Assembly (NCBI GenBank): GCA_001692895.1
Contig: KV748179.1
Span: forward strand, 1,922,001-1,986,000
Origin: Cenococcum geophilum 1.58
Lineage: Eukaryota; Ascomycota; Dothideomycetes; Gloniales; Gloniaceae
Direction of reading: 5' to 3'
DNA length: 64,000 nt
Both the position numbers and the translations under genes were made by a program. This document shows positions 23,921 to 34,740 of the stretch, in pieces (positions within the stretch are counted from its first letter, which is position 1; the number at the start of each line of letters is the position of its first letter). Under the pieces are notes generated by a model. It made no database searches. It was given only the letters and a program-made list of their open reading frames with translations, and had not been told where the DNA came from.

Positions 23921-26900
23921 CGGAAATAGATGGTTTTACCTATAATAGGAACAACTACTAAAAAATAATATAAAGACCGTTCTATAATTAACTACAAAGC
24001 TATTAATAAATTTATAAATACCTAATTTATGCGTAAATATAATCTACCAACCTTACCCCTTACTAAAGCCCGCGCCCTACAACTCGCTAACAGTAGTTAT
24101 ACTATATAAAAGATTACTTATATAGCACAACTCTACCTAGATATAAATGGACACTAAAAAGAGCTCTAGGCCTATATTACACCACTTACGAATTACCCTA
24201 TTATCCTTAGAATAAACTAGCTTAAGTAGCATAACCCTATTATTAACTAGAAGAAAAGAGAAGTAACCTTTAACTCTAACTACTATAGAGAGACCTGCCT
24301 AGGGTATAGCCTAGCCGCCTCTACCTACTTCCTAGGATATTAACCCAAAGAACCTCTAATTATACCACCTATAACTAACTATTACTATATTAGTGCCGCA
24401 GCCTTCTATTATATAGCATAAAGGAAAAGCTAGGTTGTTATAGCAGCCTCCTACTTATAGCTATATAAAATTAATAAAGAATAGGATTACGTCCTTTATA
24501 GTAATAAGATAGATCTAATAAACCTTCTAAAGGACGACACGCCCGTAAAACTTAATAAACTCTTAACCTTAGACTTTAAGAAGTTTATAAAGCTTAAAAA
24601 GGGACTTACCAATAAGGAACTCCGCAAGCTCCTCCCTAAGAAGTACTATAACTTTATTGACATGTACTTACAAAAGGGCATAAATATACTCCCCCTATAT
24701 TAACCTAACAACCATACTATTAAAATTAAATAAGGAAAAATGCTACCTTATAAGAGACCCTACCTAATATTAAAAAATAAACTTCTAGTTATAAAAAAGT
24801 ATATTAATAAGCACCTTAATAAAGGGTTTATTCGCCCCAGCATATTACCAGTAGCCGCCCCTATTCTTCTCGCTAAGAAGCTAGAAGGAGGTATTTAATT
24901 CTATATTAACTATAAAGGACTTAACGCTATTACAATTAAGACGATACCTAGTACCGCTTATACGTAAGACCCTTAAGTGGCTTAGTTAAGCTAAAATCTA
25001 TACTAAGCTTAATATTATCGCCGCCTTTAACTATCTCTAAATACAGGAAGGTGATAAATGGAAAACTATATTTATATCGCGCTTCGGCCAATTTAAATAT
25101 ACTATTATGCCCTTTAGCGTATATAACGGTCCAGGCACCTTTTAAAGCTACATTAATAACGCCTTATAGGACTATCTTAATAACTTCTACTCAGCATACC
25201 TAAACGATATACTTATTTATAGTAGCGACCCTTTTAAGTATACCGAGCACGTTTAAAAGGTCCTATAGTGCCTTAAAAAAGCAGAACTCTATATTAATTT
25301 AAAGAAGTATAAATTCTTAGTTATAGAAGTAAAATACCTTAAACTAATTATTACTACTAAGGGTGTCTATATAGGCCCCAAGAAGGTACGTATAATTACT
25401 AAATAGTAAGCCCCTAACTGCATTAAGGATATATAAGCCTTCCTTAATTTCGCCAACTTCTATTAGAAATTTATATACAACTTCTTAGGCGTAGTAGCAC
25501 TACTTACAGCAATAATACAAATAAAAGGCCTTTCTATAAAAGAAAGAAAAATATACCTACGCTTTACCTAAACGCCTAACTACAAGAAGGCGTTCTAAGA
25601 CCTTAAAAATGCCTTTACTAAAGCACCTATCCTAGCTCACTTTATACCAGGATAACAACTCTATCTTAAAACTAACTCCTTAGACTACGTTAACGCAGGT
25701 ATCCTCTTCTAAATAGGTAATAACGGTCTCCTCTACCTAGTCGCATTCTACTCGTCTAAGCTTATACTATAAAAGTATAACTATAAGATCTATAATAAAG
25801 AACTCCTTATAATTATATAAGCGTTTAAAGAATTCTAACTAAAACTCTCCTTAATAGAACCCAACTAGCTAACTAAAATCCTTACGGATTATTATAACCT
25901 TAAGTACTTTATAACTATAAAGCAGCTAAACTAACGCCAAGCACGTTAGAATAAGTTCCTCTTTAGTTTTAACTTTAAAATTATATATAGGCCAGGAGTA
26001 TAAGGCATAAAACTTAATAGCCTAATACGCCGCTCGCAAGATCTTCCTTAGTTAGAGGACGACCCCTATAATTAGTTCCAATAGTAAATAATTTTAAAAG
26101 TAAGGAACCTAGCCCCTAGTATACTACCTATAATAGAACTACCCGTACTTTAGCTTTACGCTATAAACTTAAAGCTACCCCCTAAAATTAATAAGCTTAT
26201 TATTGCTGTATATAATATCTCTATTAACCCGTTATTACACTAACTTATTACCGCGAAAACTACTAGCGTCCGTAAGCTACCTACTAGCCTCTAAAACTTA
26301 AGCTAAATTAATATAGTAGCCTTAAAAGTAAAGGAGAACAGACTATACTATAGAGGCTATCTACTTATCCCCAATTTAGAAGACCTACAATGGCAACTAA
26401 TCTAGATGGCCTATAACTTCCGATTAAGCAGTTACCTAGGCAAAAAAGGAACTTATAAACTCCTTAGCCGATACTACTTCTAGCCTAAGATAATAGACTT
26501 AATTAAACGCTTTATAAGCGCCTACTACAGCTATAAGCGCGCTAAGGCCTTTCGCACTAAGTACTAAGGACTACTATACCCACTACTAATCCCTATACGG
26601 CAGTAGGCAGATATAGCTATAGACTTTATTACTAACCTGCCACCCTATAAACGGCACGGCCGTACCTATAAGAATATCCTAATAATAATATACTAACTTA
26701 TAAAGGAATGTTACTACGTCCCAACTAAAGGCATAGCCGTTAATAACATCGCAGACGCTTTTCTTCGCGAAGTTTACTAACTATATAGGATACCTAACTC
26801 TATTACGTCCAACCAGGGCATATAATTTAACTCCAACCTATAGAGACGGATCTATTAACGTCTTAGTATCTTCATTAAGATGTCTATATCCTTCTATTAT

Positions 26901-27800
26901 AAGACTGTAAGATAGCTAGAAAACGCTAACGCCAGTATAAAGGCGTACTTACGATAGGTCGTTGCCTACGGCTAGGACAACTAGGTAGATTACCTCTTAC
27001 TAGGCGAGTTTGCAGCTAATAACTACATCTTAGCCACTATAGGACTTACTCCGTTCTTTGCGAATAAGGGTTATTACCCCTAATCCGGTATAAAGCCACT
27101 AGAACCTATTAATAAGAAACTACTATATAGAAAACGTCTTAAGATGCTACTTGCCGACTAGCATATAGACTATATAAAAAATCTACTCAATTACTGTAGG
27201 GGAGAAATGGCCTAAGCTTAAGTAAAGTAGGCCTACTTTGCCGACTATTATAGAACGCCACCACCGGAGATGCGTGTTGGTAACTAGGTATAGCTAAATA
27301 TATATAATATCTCTACGCAAAGGCCTATAAAGTCACTCGATTATAAGAATCTTAGCCCCTATTAAATTAAATAAGTTATTAATAGGGGAGCTGTATATAA
27401 GCTAGAGCTCCCGCCTACCCTAGCCACCTGTAGGATATAGCCTATATTTTACCTATAGCTATTATACCTTTACTAGCCTAATCCCTTACTAGGATAGATA
27501 TAGCCTAAACCCCTACTAGTACTAATTTAAGACGAGAACGAAGACGAAAACTATAAGGAGTAGACTGTTAAATAAATTATTAACTCTAAATACTTTAGTA
27601 AAGGTAGAGGAAGGCGGCTCTACTATAGAGCTATCTATATAGGATTTGACATAGATTAGCCAGAATGGCAATTATAGGAAGACTTTAAAAATGCAAAGGA
27701 TCTAATTAGCGACTTTTACTATATAAACCTATAAAAACCGGGCTTAAGCAGAGATTTTATACCTAATCCTCTATAGGAGCCCTTATAGAGTTTAACCGTT
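23921..27800 (+). pseudogene. gypsy E pol: protease, RT, RNase H, integrase, chromo-like tail
   Basis: Landmarks: degraded protease near 23990; RT entry KHLNKGFIRPSILPVAAPIL near 24800-24870; RT active site at 25197-25208 reading YLND instead of YLDD; RNase H (YNYKIYNKELL near 25780-25810); integrase with AYKRPxx-like and DFITNLPPYKRHGR sequence near 26620-26660; a chromo-like stretch PEWQLxEDFKNAKDLISDFYY near 27660-27720. RT and chromo landmarks are in different phases, so at least one indel is present besides RIP stops. Confidence 0.85.
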
Positions 27801-27874
27801 ATACACTACCACGTAAGGGTAAATTGCCGTTAAATTACCGCAGATTGCTATTATATAATTAAAAAATCGTTAAA

Positions 27875-27919
27875 ATGTCTAGGAACTTTAACCGCCAGTT
27901 AAAGTTATCTAATTAGTTA
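27875..27919 (+). other. hairpin module of gypsy E 3' region, shared with gypsy C
   Basis: A 45-nt block matching C1 38810-38854 at 42 of 45 positions. It contains a 9-bp stem, AACTTTAAC / GTTAAAGTT, with loop CGCCA (27884-27906). C2 has the same hairpin at 58384-58406 on the other strand. Confidence 0.8.
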
Positions 27920-28009
27920 AACTCTTAGGTGCTAAGCCTTATTATATAATATCGCTATAGGCTATAAAGATATTAGTTTAGCTTACCGCCTTCTACTAAG
28001 CTAATAGTA

Positions 28010-28035
28010 ATTTTTTATCCCGGGGATAGAAAATC
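28010..28035 (+). other. 26-nt hairpin of gypsy E 3' region
   Basis: Near-perfect inverted repeat centred on CCCGGGG. It is the same length as the copia hairpin 18431-18456, with 21 of 26 bases identical. Two paired positions differ in both partners so that pairing is kept. Confidence 0.7.
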
Positions 28036-28193
28036 CTAATTAGTTTATTTAATAATTAGAGCTGGTGGAACTCCATACTATAAACCCCTTTAGCGTTATT
28101 TTTTTTCCTTCTCTATGCCTTAAGCGTTCCTTCTATATATATATATAGTAACCACAGCGTCGCCGGAGCTCCGCCTCTATAAGAGGGGGGTAG

Positions 28194-28398
28194 TGTTACG
28201 GAACGCCGCCGTAGGAGCCTCTATAGGAGCCTCCCTAGCGGAACCCCGTGCCCTCGCGTACGCTTCGCGTACAGCTTACGTCAGCTACGCGTAGTATATT
28301 ACCTTCCTACGCCCTCGATCCTTACGATCGATCGCGTAACGTCTTGTAGACTCCTCGAATACATACGTTCAGCAGCCACTGTTCCGCGCCCCGTAATA
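28194..28398 (+). repeat. 3' LTR of gypsy E
   Basis: 205 bp, preceded by a purine tract (AAGAGGGGGG) at 28181-28190 and followed by the duplication ACTTC. Confidence 0.93.
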
Positions 28399-29916
28399 AC
28401 TTCTTAGTTAGTGCGTAGGGGGCATAGCAGTATTACGTGTTTTAGTGTCTATTTTAGCCAGCTATATTTACACCTTAGGCTATTTACTAGGATACCTACC
28501 TAGTAGAGCCAATCTTTTAGCCCTATTATTCCTGTTTTTAAGAGTATTGCTATTATATTTTCTGCCTTTATTAGGCCTTCTTAGAGCTCTTAGGTATTTA
28601 CCCCCTATAGCGTTAACTATACTATAGCTTAGGTTCCTCTTACCTAAGTTAGCCTCTATACCTTTAACTCCTATATACCTCTCTAGCGTTAGTTTAACTA
28701 GTATTATATTGCGGTAAATAGTTTCCTAGTATTCTTTTATACTCTACTTTAGCTCTTTTCTCTCTCTTACTATTATCTTTACTAGCCTCTTACGCGTTTT
28801 TCTTTCTCTTTTATATAGGCCTGGGCCCTAATATAGGACTATTTATCTTCTACTTTCTCTATCTGTTTTTCTAATATATCTTTCCTACTTTAGGGTTATT
28901 AGTTTATTCTCCTATATAGTACCTTAGAGTCCCTTTATAGTTTATTTAGGCATAACTTAATATACTTTATAACCCTAGAGTTACGTTTTTTTACGCCCTT
29001 TATATTGCAGTGGCTTCGATATATAGTTATAGGGGAGGAATATTAGCTTCCTTCTTAAGTAGTACTATAGCCATTTACTTATACCCGCCAGTTATACTCT
29101 AAAGGTAAGCTATTTAGACCTTTTAGAGTAGTTTAAGGAGCGATTTAGGGGGGCCTTTCTTAGTTTCTTTAATGGCCTAAATACTAGATCTATATGTTAT
29201 AGTTAGCTAGATAACTGCTGTATATAGTAGGTATAATCTCTAAAAGTATGGACCCTATATAGAATTAACGATCCTAGATATTATAATGTACTATACTCAG
29301 CCCCTATAGGCCGCTTATAATATATATACGCTCTACTAAAGCTTACTATCTACCCATACTCCTAATACCCTTATGCCTTAAATTAGTTAACCCCTAAAGC
29401 CTTAAATATATATTATATACTAGAGATCTATAGACTAGTTACGTTTTCTTATAAAGTAAATAAGCTAGTATTTCTCTAGGGAGAATTGGGCTCTATATCG
29501 TCTTGCCTATTTTATATAGGTATTATAGGCTTTCTCTAGTGTCCTGCAGTTCTCTGCGACTATTAGCCCGTATATAATTAGGTTTATATTATTAATAAAG
29601 CCGATCCCCTAGGTCGCCCCTTCCTTAAAGGTGTTAAGTAGGTTACTTATAAAAAAGAGAAAAAGTATAGACAAAAGTGGTAATTCTTATAGTATTCCTG
29701 TTGCAACTATAATAGGGGGGCTTTAGTAACCGCTAAAGACTAATAATATTTCTTTCTGGCCTATAAACCCTTAAATCTATTATATAATCTATTCTAGGAA
29801 GCCCTTTGCCCTAAGGATATATAGGAGGCGCCGCTAATATCTAGGCTAAGCATTAATACTATAAAGTCCTTTCGTATAGCCCATATAGATTTAATAGTGG
29901 CAGTAAGTAGCGTAAG
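28399..29916 (-). pseudogene. LINE 3 ORF2: RT second half
   Basis: Minus-strand LINE RT continuing from 39271 across gypsy C1. The catalytic box lies at 29588-29599 and reads FINN in place of FxDD. The upstream part (29880-29700) corresponds to the palm region of LINE 1. The open frame on the plus strand at 28445-28627 is a shadow. Confidence 0.82.
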
Positions 29917-30129
29917 TGTAACGGCGCTATCCCTTCGTGCGGCAGAAGACACTTTTTGTATTGGGCGCCTTTGGCGCTTTTGCTTGGGTTAGCATGCTAC
30001 AGGCACCCCAGCTAGCGCGATTTTATTAGCAAGCCCTACCAAAACACGTTAATATTATAATGCCGACAAAATGTTGCAGAAGGCCACTACTAAAAACACC
30101 AATATATATTTAAGGAAGTTAAGTAAAAA

Positions 30130-30535
30130 GTTGTAATATATAACGCCATATCTATAGGTTTCTACCCTTCCTTTATTAACCAGCTACTAATTATATAGAA
30201 AAATCCTCTATTAAAGTCTACCGAATTACTACCACCTATACGCTTTATATACGTTCTTAACGTTAATAAAGATAAGCCGGTAAAGGACCAGCTTAAGGTT
30301 ATAAGGGAGGACGTACTATATACGTTAAATGAGATATATTAAGTACTACAGGTCATTAAACGGTTTAATTAGCGGTTATTTGGTATAGAGGATCAATTAA
30401 AGGTAGTAGAGAAGGGCTTAAATAAGGCTAAGAAGGACGCTATATTAAAAGCTTAATTAGCTTTAGAGTCTTAATATTATAGGCATAAGAAAGTAGAGGG
30501 CTTAAAATAATTACCTAGTTATTACCTACTAAATG
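30130..30535 (+). pseudogene. unrecognised frame, coiled-coil-like, in 3.16-kb TIR element
   Basis: With TAA/TAG read as Gln, one phase gives GFYPSFINQLL, then a charged heptad-like stretch (DQLKVIREDVLYTLNEIYQV .. EDQLKVVEKGLNKAKKDA) that looks like a coiled coil. It runs into the next frame in a different phase near 30530. It may be the N-terminus of the same protein with an indel or an intron. No family recognised. Confidence 0.45.
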
Positions 30536-31810
30536 GAAGTTGTTAAAGCACTAAAGGTATAAAGGAAGCCTACAGACCTCACATTTATATACTATTCGCC
30601 TTATCTTTACTATAAGCTTTTTTACCTCTTTCTATCTACATATCTAGCACTTTAGTGGGCCCTTATAGCCTTACTTCTTTATAAATCTTTTAATAGAACG
30701 GTAAGTCCGTGTCTTACACCATTAAATTATAGGTAGTAGGGTTTTAGCAGTAACATAGGTAGTCTTTTAATTTATTCTAATATTTTTATAGCTAGGCCTA
30801 ATACCAGGTTAATATTACCCATATTTTAGTAAGCCCTAATAAAGAAGACGCTTAGTATCTTGCTTATTTTGGCCCATCTGCCAACTACCTATAATAATAA
30901 GATTCTATGCCAGTTATATACGGAAGCGGTAGTAGGTTTAAAGGAAGGGCTTACTTAACGTCCGGAAGATCTTCTTACTAATAATATAGGCGTTAATTAT
31001 AGCCGTATTAAGTACCTAGAAGAATAAGGGCAGCTAGGTACGTACGGTAGTAATCTAGGTAGTATAGTAGCTTTAAAGCTGGTTATAAATATTAACGCCG
31101 CCTATTTAGTTATTGTAGTTAATAGAGAGCCTAGGAAGCGTTAACTTCTTAATTAGATTATTACCCTAAACGTTAGCTACTAGCTTCTTAAGGAAGGAAT
31201 TATATACCCGCGGTTAATACCAATTAACTTTATTAATATCTTTATTACTATATAAGTAAGCTATCATTAAAAACCGTACTAAATTCTTATCTTACTATAC
31301 AATTAAAAGTACTAGATTAACTATGCTAACAACTATTCCCGTAATAAAGTTAAACGGTAGCCTTTTCTTCCTTTTATTAACCCTTTTATACACCTCTAGA
31401 TAGTCCTTTAAGTTTAATTAAGCTATACTAGCTATAGTAATTCTAAGCCGTTAAAGCACCTAGAACAACGGAATATTTATAAAGTAGTTATCTAAAAATA
31501 GGCAAAATTAATAAGCCTAAAGAGGAAGCTGTTAGGTAAGGTAGAGGACGCACTTAAAGGTATTTAAGAGAATAATATCTTAATAATCTGTTTAAGAAGG
31601 AAGTCTAAAAAAGTAGCTAGGTAAGGTAAATATAAAGCTATAGTAATATCTATATTAATAAAGGCTTATTATCTTAAAGCCCTTAGGTATTAGCTTACTA
31701 GGCAATTTAATTATAGCCGTAGATTATCTAGTAAACCTTACTATTATCTCATTAAAGCTAACTATAGATTTAGGTATAACGTACTTTCTAAACGCCTTGC
31801 CTAAAGGAGT
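30533..31810 (+). pseudogene. long unrecognised frame in 3.16-kb TIR element
   Basis: A single phase from ATG at 30533 to about 31810 (about 425 codons) interrupted only by TAA/TAG. Readable blocks: RKPTDLTFIYYSPYLYYKLF, RIKYLEEQGQLGTYGSNLGS near 31000-31060, LKRKLLGKVEDALKGIxENNI near 31520-31580, and a C-terminal RFRYNVLSKRLA near 31770-31800. Position between inverted repeats suggests a transposase or accessory protein, but I see no DDE, RT or tyrosine-recombinase signature I can trust. Confidence 0.5.
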
Positions 31811-32199
31811 TGTTAACGGCTCAATTTTCTTAAAGATCTGGTATTTAACACCTTCTAGTAGGGGTAGTAAGATATAAAAGAAGCGCTTAAGTTACTCCTA
31901 TTTTTTTGGCCTATAAATAAGCTAATTAAGTATTTAGGATATTTAGGATCTACGGCCTAAAGATCTCGCACCTAAGTACCTTTAAAGACGCCTATATATA
32001 TAATAAGCCCTACCCAAATTATTAATTCGCTAGTAGAGGTCTCCTTCCACGTCCGTAATCATTTACCCGTATATTATTTAGATTAGTAATATCCGCTAGT
32101 ATTTTAAGACGCCGCATATAGGTTTATATTAATAGCAAGCATTTTAAATATACTAATACTAAAGAACAGTAGAAATACTTAAATTAATAGGTCCTATCT

Positions 32200-32570
32200 A
32201 GATCTATACCTACTAAACATTATACTAATCTAATCCACTAGTATACAGTAAGTAGAGCGCTTATTATCCTTAATTTAATTAGAAAGATTATTAAATTTAA
32301 CCCCCGCGTTAAAGCCACTAATAGGCTTACTAGTACGCCGAGCGGTAAATATTAACTTATCTAGAAGGTTAATAACTTTAAGATCTAATTTAGGAATAGC
32401 GGCTATAGGCTTCCATAAAGTAAGAACGGCAGGAAGGCTTATTCTTATAACTTCTTTAGCTAATAGCTCTAGTAGTTTAATCTTATCCACCTTATTTACC
32501 TTATCCTTAGCAGTTTTACCATAGGCCTTAAAAACAGCTCCTAATTTATCCTTAATATCCTTAATCTAGC
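32200..32570 (-). pseudogene. minus-strand open stretch in 3.16-kb TIR element
   Basis: A Lys/Leu-rich frame (KLGAVFKAYGKTAKDKVNKV near 32500, then 71 codons at 32490-32275 without a stop). It lies convergent to the plus-strand frame and could be a second protein of the element or chance openness. No family recognised. Confidence 0.35.
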
Positions 32571-33086
32571 TACTTAGCCAAGCGTCCTTAATATCCTTAA
32601 TCAGCACCACTGCCTACTACGTAGCTACTAAAGCTACTAAAGCCTTTAGAGGCTACATAACCACCGCCAACAAGCTATCGTGTATATACTACGTCACTTA
32701 AAAGGATTATAAATAGGACTCCTAGGCTTAAGGTGCTTTTAGAGGCTTTAGAGGCCTTAAAGGCTTTAGAACTAAAGACGCATAACGTTTTTTAGGCAGT
32801 ATAGGGACAATATTTTACTAACAATTTAAGAATTAAATAGACGGCGACAATATTAAAGCTTTTTAATTAACTACACTAAATATTATACAGGCTTCCTAGC
32901 CACGTCGCTGCTATTTACCGCAATATTTAAGCGTTAAAGATATTAATAAGGCGCCAGCACCCCTACTGCCGAGTAATTATACTAACTCAAGGCTCTAATA
33001 CTAAGCTATATACGGTATAGAGCCTTAGATAGGCTTATAAGGCTTATATATACGAAAAGTGCATAAATTCGTTGCCACATAAAGGG

Positions 33087-33286
33087 ATCGCACGTTACCT
33101 GCCAAATTCTGCTATATTCTGCCAACCCGTAATTGGCTCGCCTAGAGCTAGCGCCTTGGCGGCTCACCCTATATATTTGTTTACATCGGTCCTAGCGACC
33201 CCTTTTTCCCTTCTCCTTAGCTTAGTATCTTTGTAATATAGCATTCTATAAGCTTCGGTTTAGAGGCATTTATACGAGCCGTAATA
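33087..33286 (+). repeat. main part of gypsy C1 5' LTR
   Basis: Continues the LTR begun at 29917-29930. Contains the module shared with copia (33094-33124 and 33133-33163) and ends CGAGCCGTAATA. Followed by the internal region. Confidence 0.92.
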
Positions 33287-33517
33287 TTATACTAAGCTCA
33301 CCCTACTCTGCCTAGGAAGGCCTTAATAATATCCTACCCTAAAAGAAACTTCGTCTGCAACGACGCGTTAACACGCTATACTTAGACACTAAAACAACTC
33401 TATACTACCTAGGAAGGCCTAGATAATATCCTACCTTATAAACTAAATAGAACTAGATCTATACCCCTAGAATTAAAACTAAGGCGTATAATACTAATAA
33501 ACCCTAAGAAGCTAACA

Positions 33518-34740
33518 ATGGTACCTAAAGTAAGCTTATTTGAGAGAGCTGCCTCTACTTAAGAGGAACCTAAGATCTAATTAGGATTAGAAATTAAAGA
33601 TAATAATAACGTTATAGACGTACGCGAGTAAATTCGCGCCCTTACGGCTAGCTAAAAGGCTAATTGTCTTAAAGTAAGAAATATATAAAAGACCTTATAA
33701 GAGATCCTAGAAAGCCTTATAGCTCTATAAAATATCCTAGCTTTTCTTTCCTAAAGCCCTAACTAACCTATTTACTCTACCGAATATAATACACTAGGGA
33801 GTATAGATATAATAATAAAGTAATTAAAGTCCGTTAAGCTTCTTAACCCCTAATTCCTATCTAACGGGATAAACCCTACCTTTAAGAATTAGAGAATCTA
33901 AGTATAAGGAAAACTCCGTATTAACTATAGCTATTTTTCCTCTAAAGAAGCTAAGATGCTTTACCTCTTTAGTTAAACTATAGGAGATGCCTAACGTCAC
34001 CTTTAAGCCAAATTTAAGGATAACTTCTCTATCCGCTTTACATCTATTAACAAGATACTATAGCATTTAGCCGCTATATATATAAACCCGAATAAAGTAT
34101 AGGACGCGCGTTATAACTATAATGGCTTAATAATAAAGTTAAACTAATTCTTTACTAAGTTTTAGACTTAATTCTTATACCTAGCGGGCGAAGGCTAGGT
34201 TCCCTTTAAGAACTATTATTTAGAACTATACAACAAGCTAACGGTTTAACTATAAGAGAAAGATCGCGGTAGCCTTAGACGACCTACTAACCTACTAAAA
34301 ACTTACAGCCTAATATCTATTGCTTAACTTAGAACTAAAGCAAATTAACGCCTGTTCTAATTAATAAAAAAGGGCTTATAGTAGTTAAAACTCGTTAACC
34401 ACACCTATAGGAGCTAAAGTAGGAAGATAAGCCACGACGGCCCTTATACTAAAAGTGGTTATATTTATATACTGGCGAGCCTCGCCTAATTAACTACGCA
34501 CTACACTATTAACTAGTACTTATTGCAATACCCTAATTAACCCTACCTTAGCCACGTGCTACAACTATAATAAGGAGGGTTACTTTACCTTATCTTGCCC
34601 AGAGCTAAAGGATATAGGCGATATTAAGGAAATAGAGGAAGGAGAAACGTCTAACGAGTTAGGAAAAGAAGAGCCTTAGGGAAAAACCCCCCCCTAGGGT
34701 ACCCTATTAATTTTAAAGAAATTAATCTTAGTTAGTTAAT
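33518..34740 (+). pseudogene. gypsy C1 gag with zinc knuckle
   Basis: ATG at 33518 opens a frame (MVPKVSLFERAAST) that continues, apart from TAA/TAG, to about 34250. There C1 has one extra base relative to C2 and shifts phase. The downstream phase carries INACxNQQKR and the knuckle CYNYNKEGYFTLSC at 34557-34600 (Cys and His partly changed to Tyr). Capsid-like sequence lies near 33930-34240. In C2 the equivalent ATG is ATA. Gag packages element RNA. Confidence 0.85.

Larger units (their letters stand above)
21808..28398 (+). mobile_element. complete Ty3/gypsy element E
   Basis: The 205-bp LTRs at 21808-22012 and 28194-28398 start TATCACGG/TGTTACGG and end CCRTAATA. An exact 5-bp duplication, ACTTC, lies at 21803-21807 and 28399-28403. 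Internal order is gag with zinc knuckle, protease, RT, RNase H, integrase, chromo-like tail. It is inserted in LINE 3. The RIP load is high internally, while the GC-rich LTRs are better kept. Confidence 0.94.
29931..33086. mobile_element. 3.16-kb TIR element of unknown class in C1 5' LTR
   Basis: The ends CCCTTCGTGCGGCA and (reverse complement) CCCTTTATGTGGCA form an inverted repeat. The LTR reads on without loss if one AT is removed (GCTAT..ATCGC; compare the intact LTRs at 39060 and 58161), implying a 2-bp AT duplication. It is large enough to be autonomous and has one long RIP-interrupted plus-strand frame, plus weaker minus-strand coding. I recognise no transposase signature. Confidence 0.75.

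Noticed and set aside
28445-28627. 60-codon hydrophobic open frame, possible membrane protein
   Set aside because: Antisense to LINE 3 RT; the hydrophobic look comes from T/A-rich codons opposite the RT frame.
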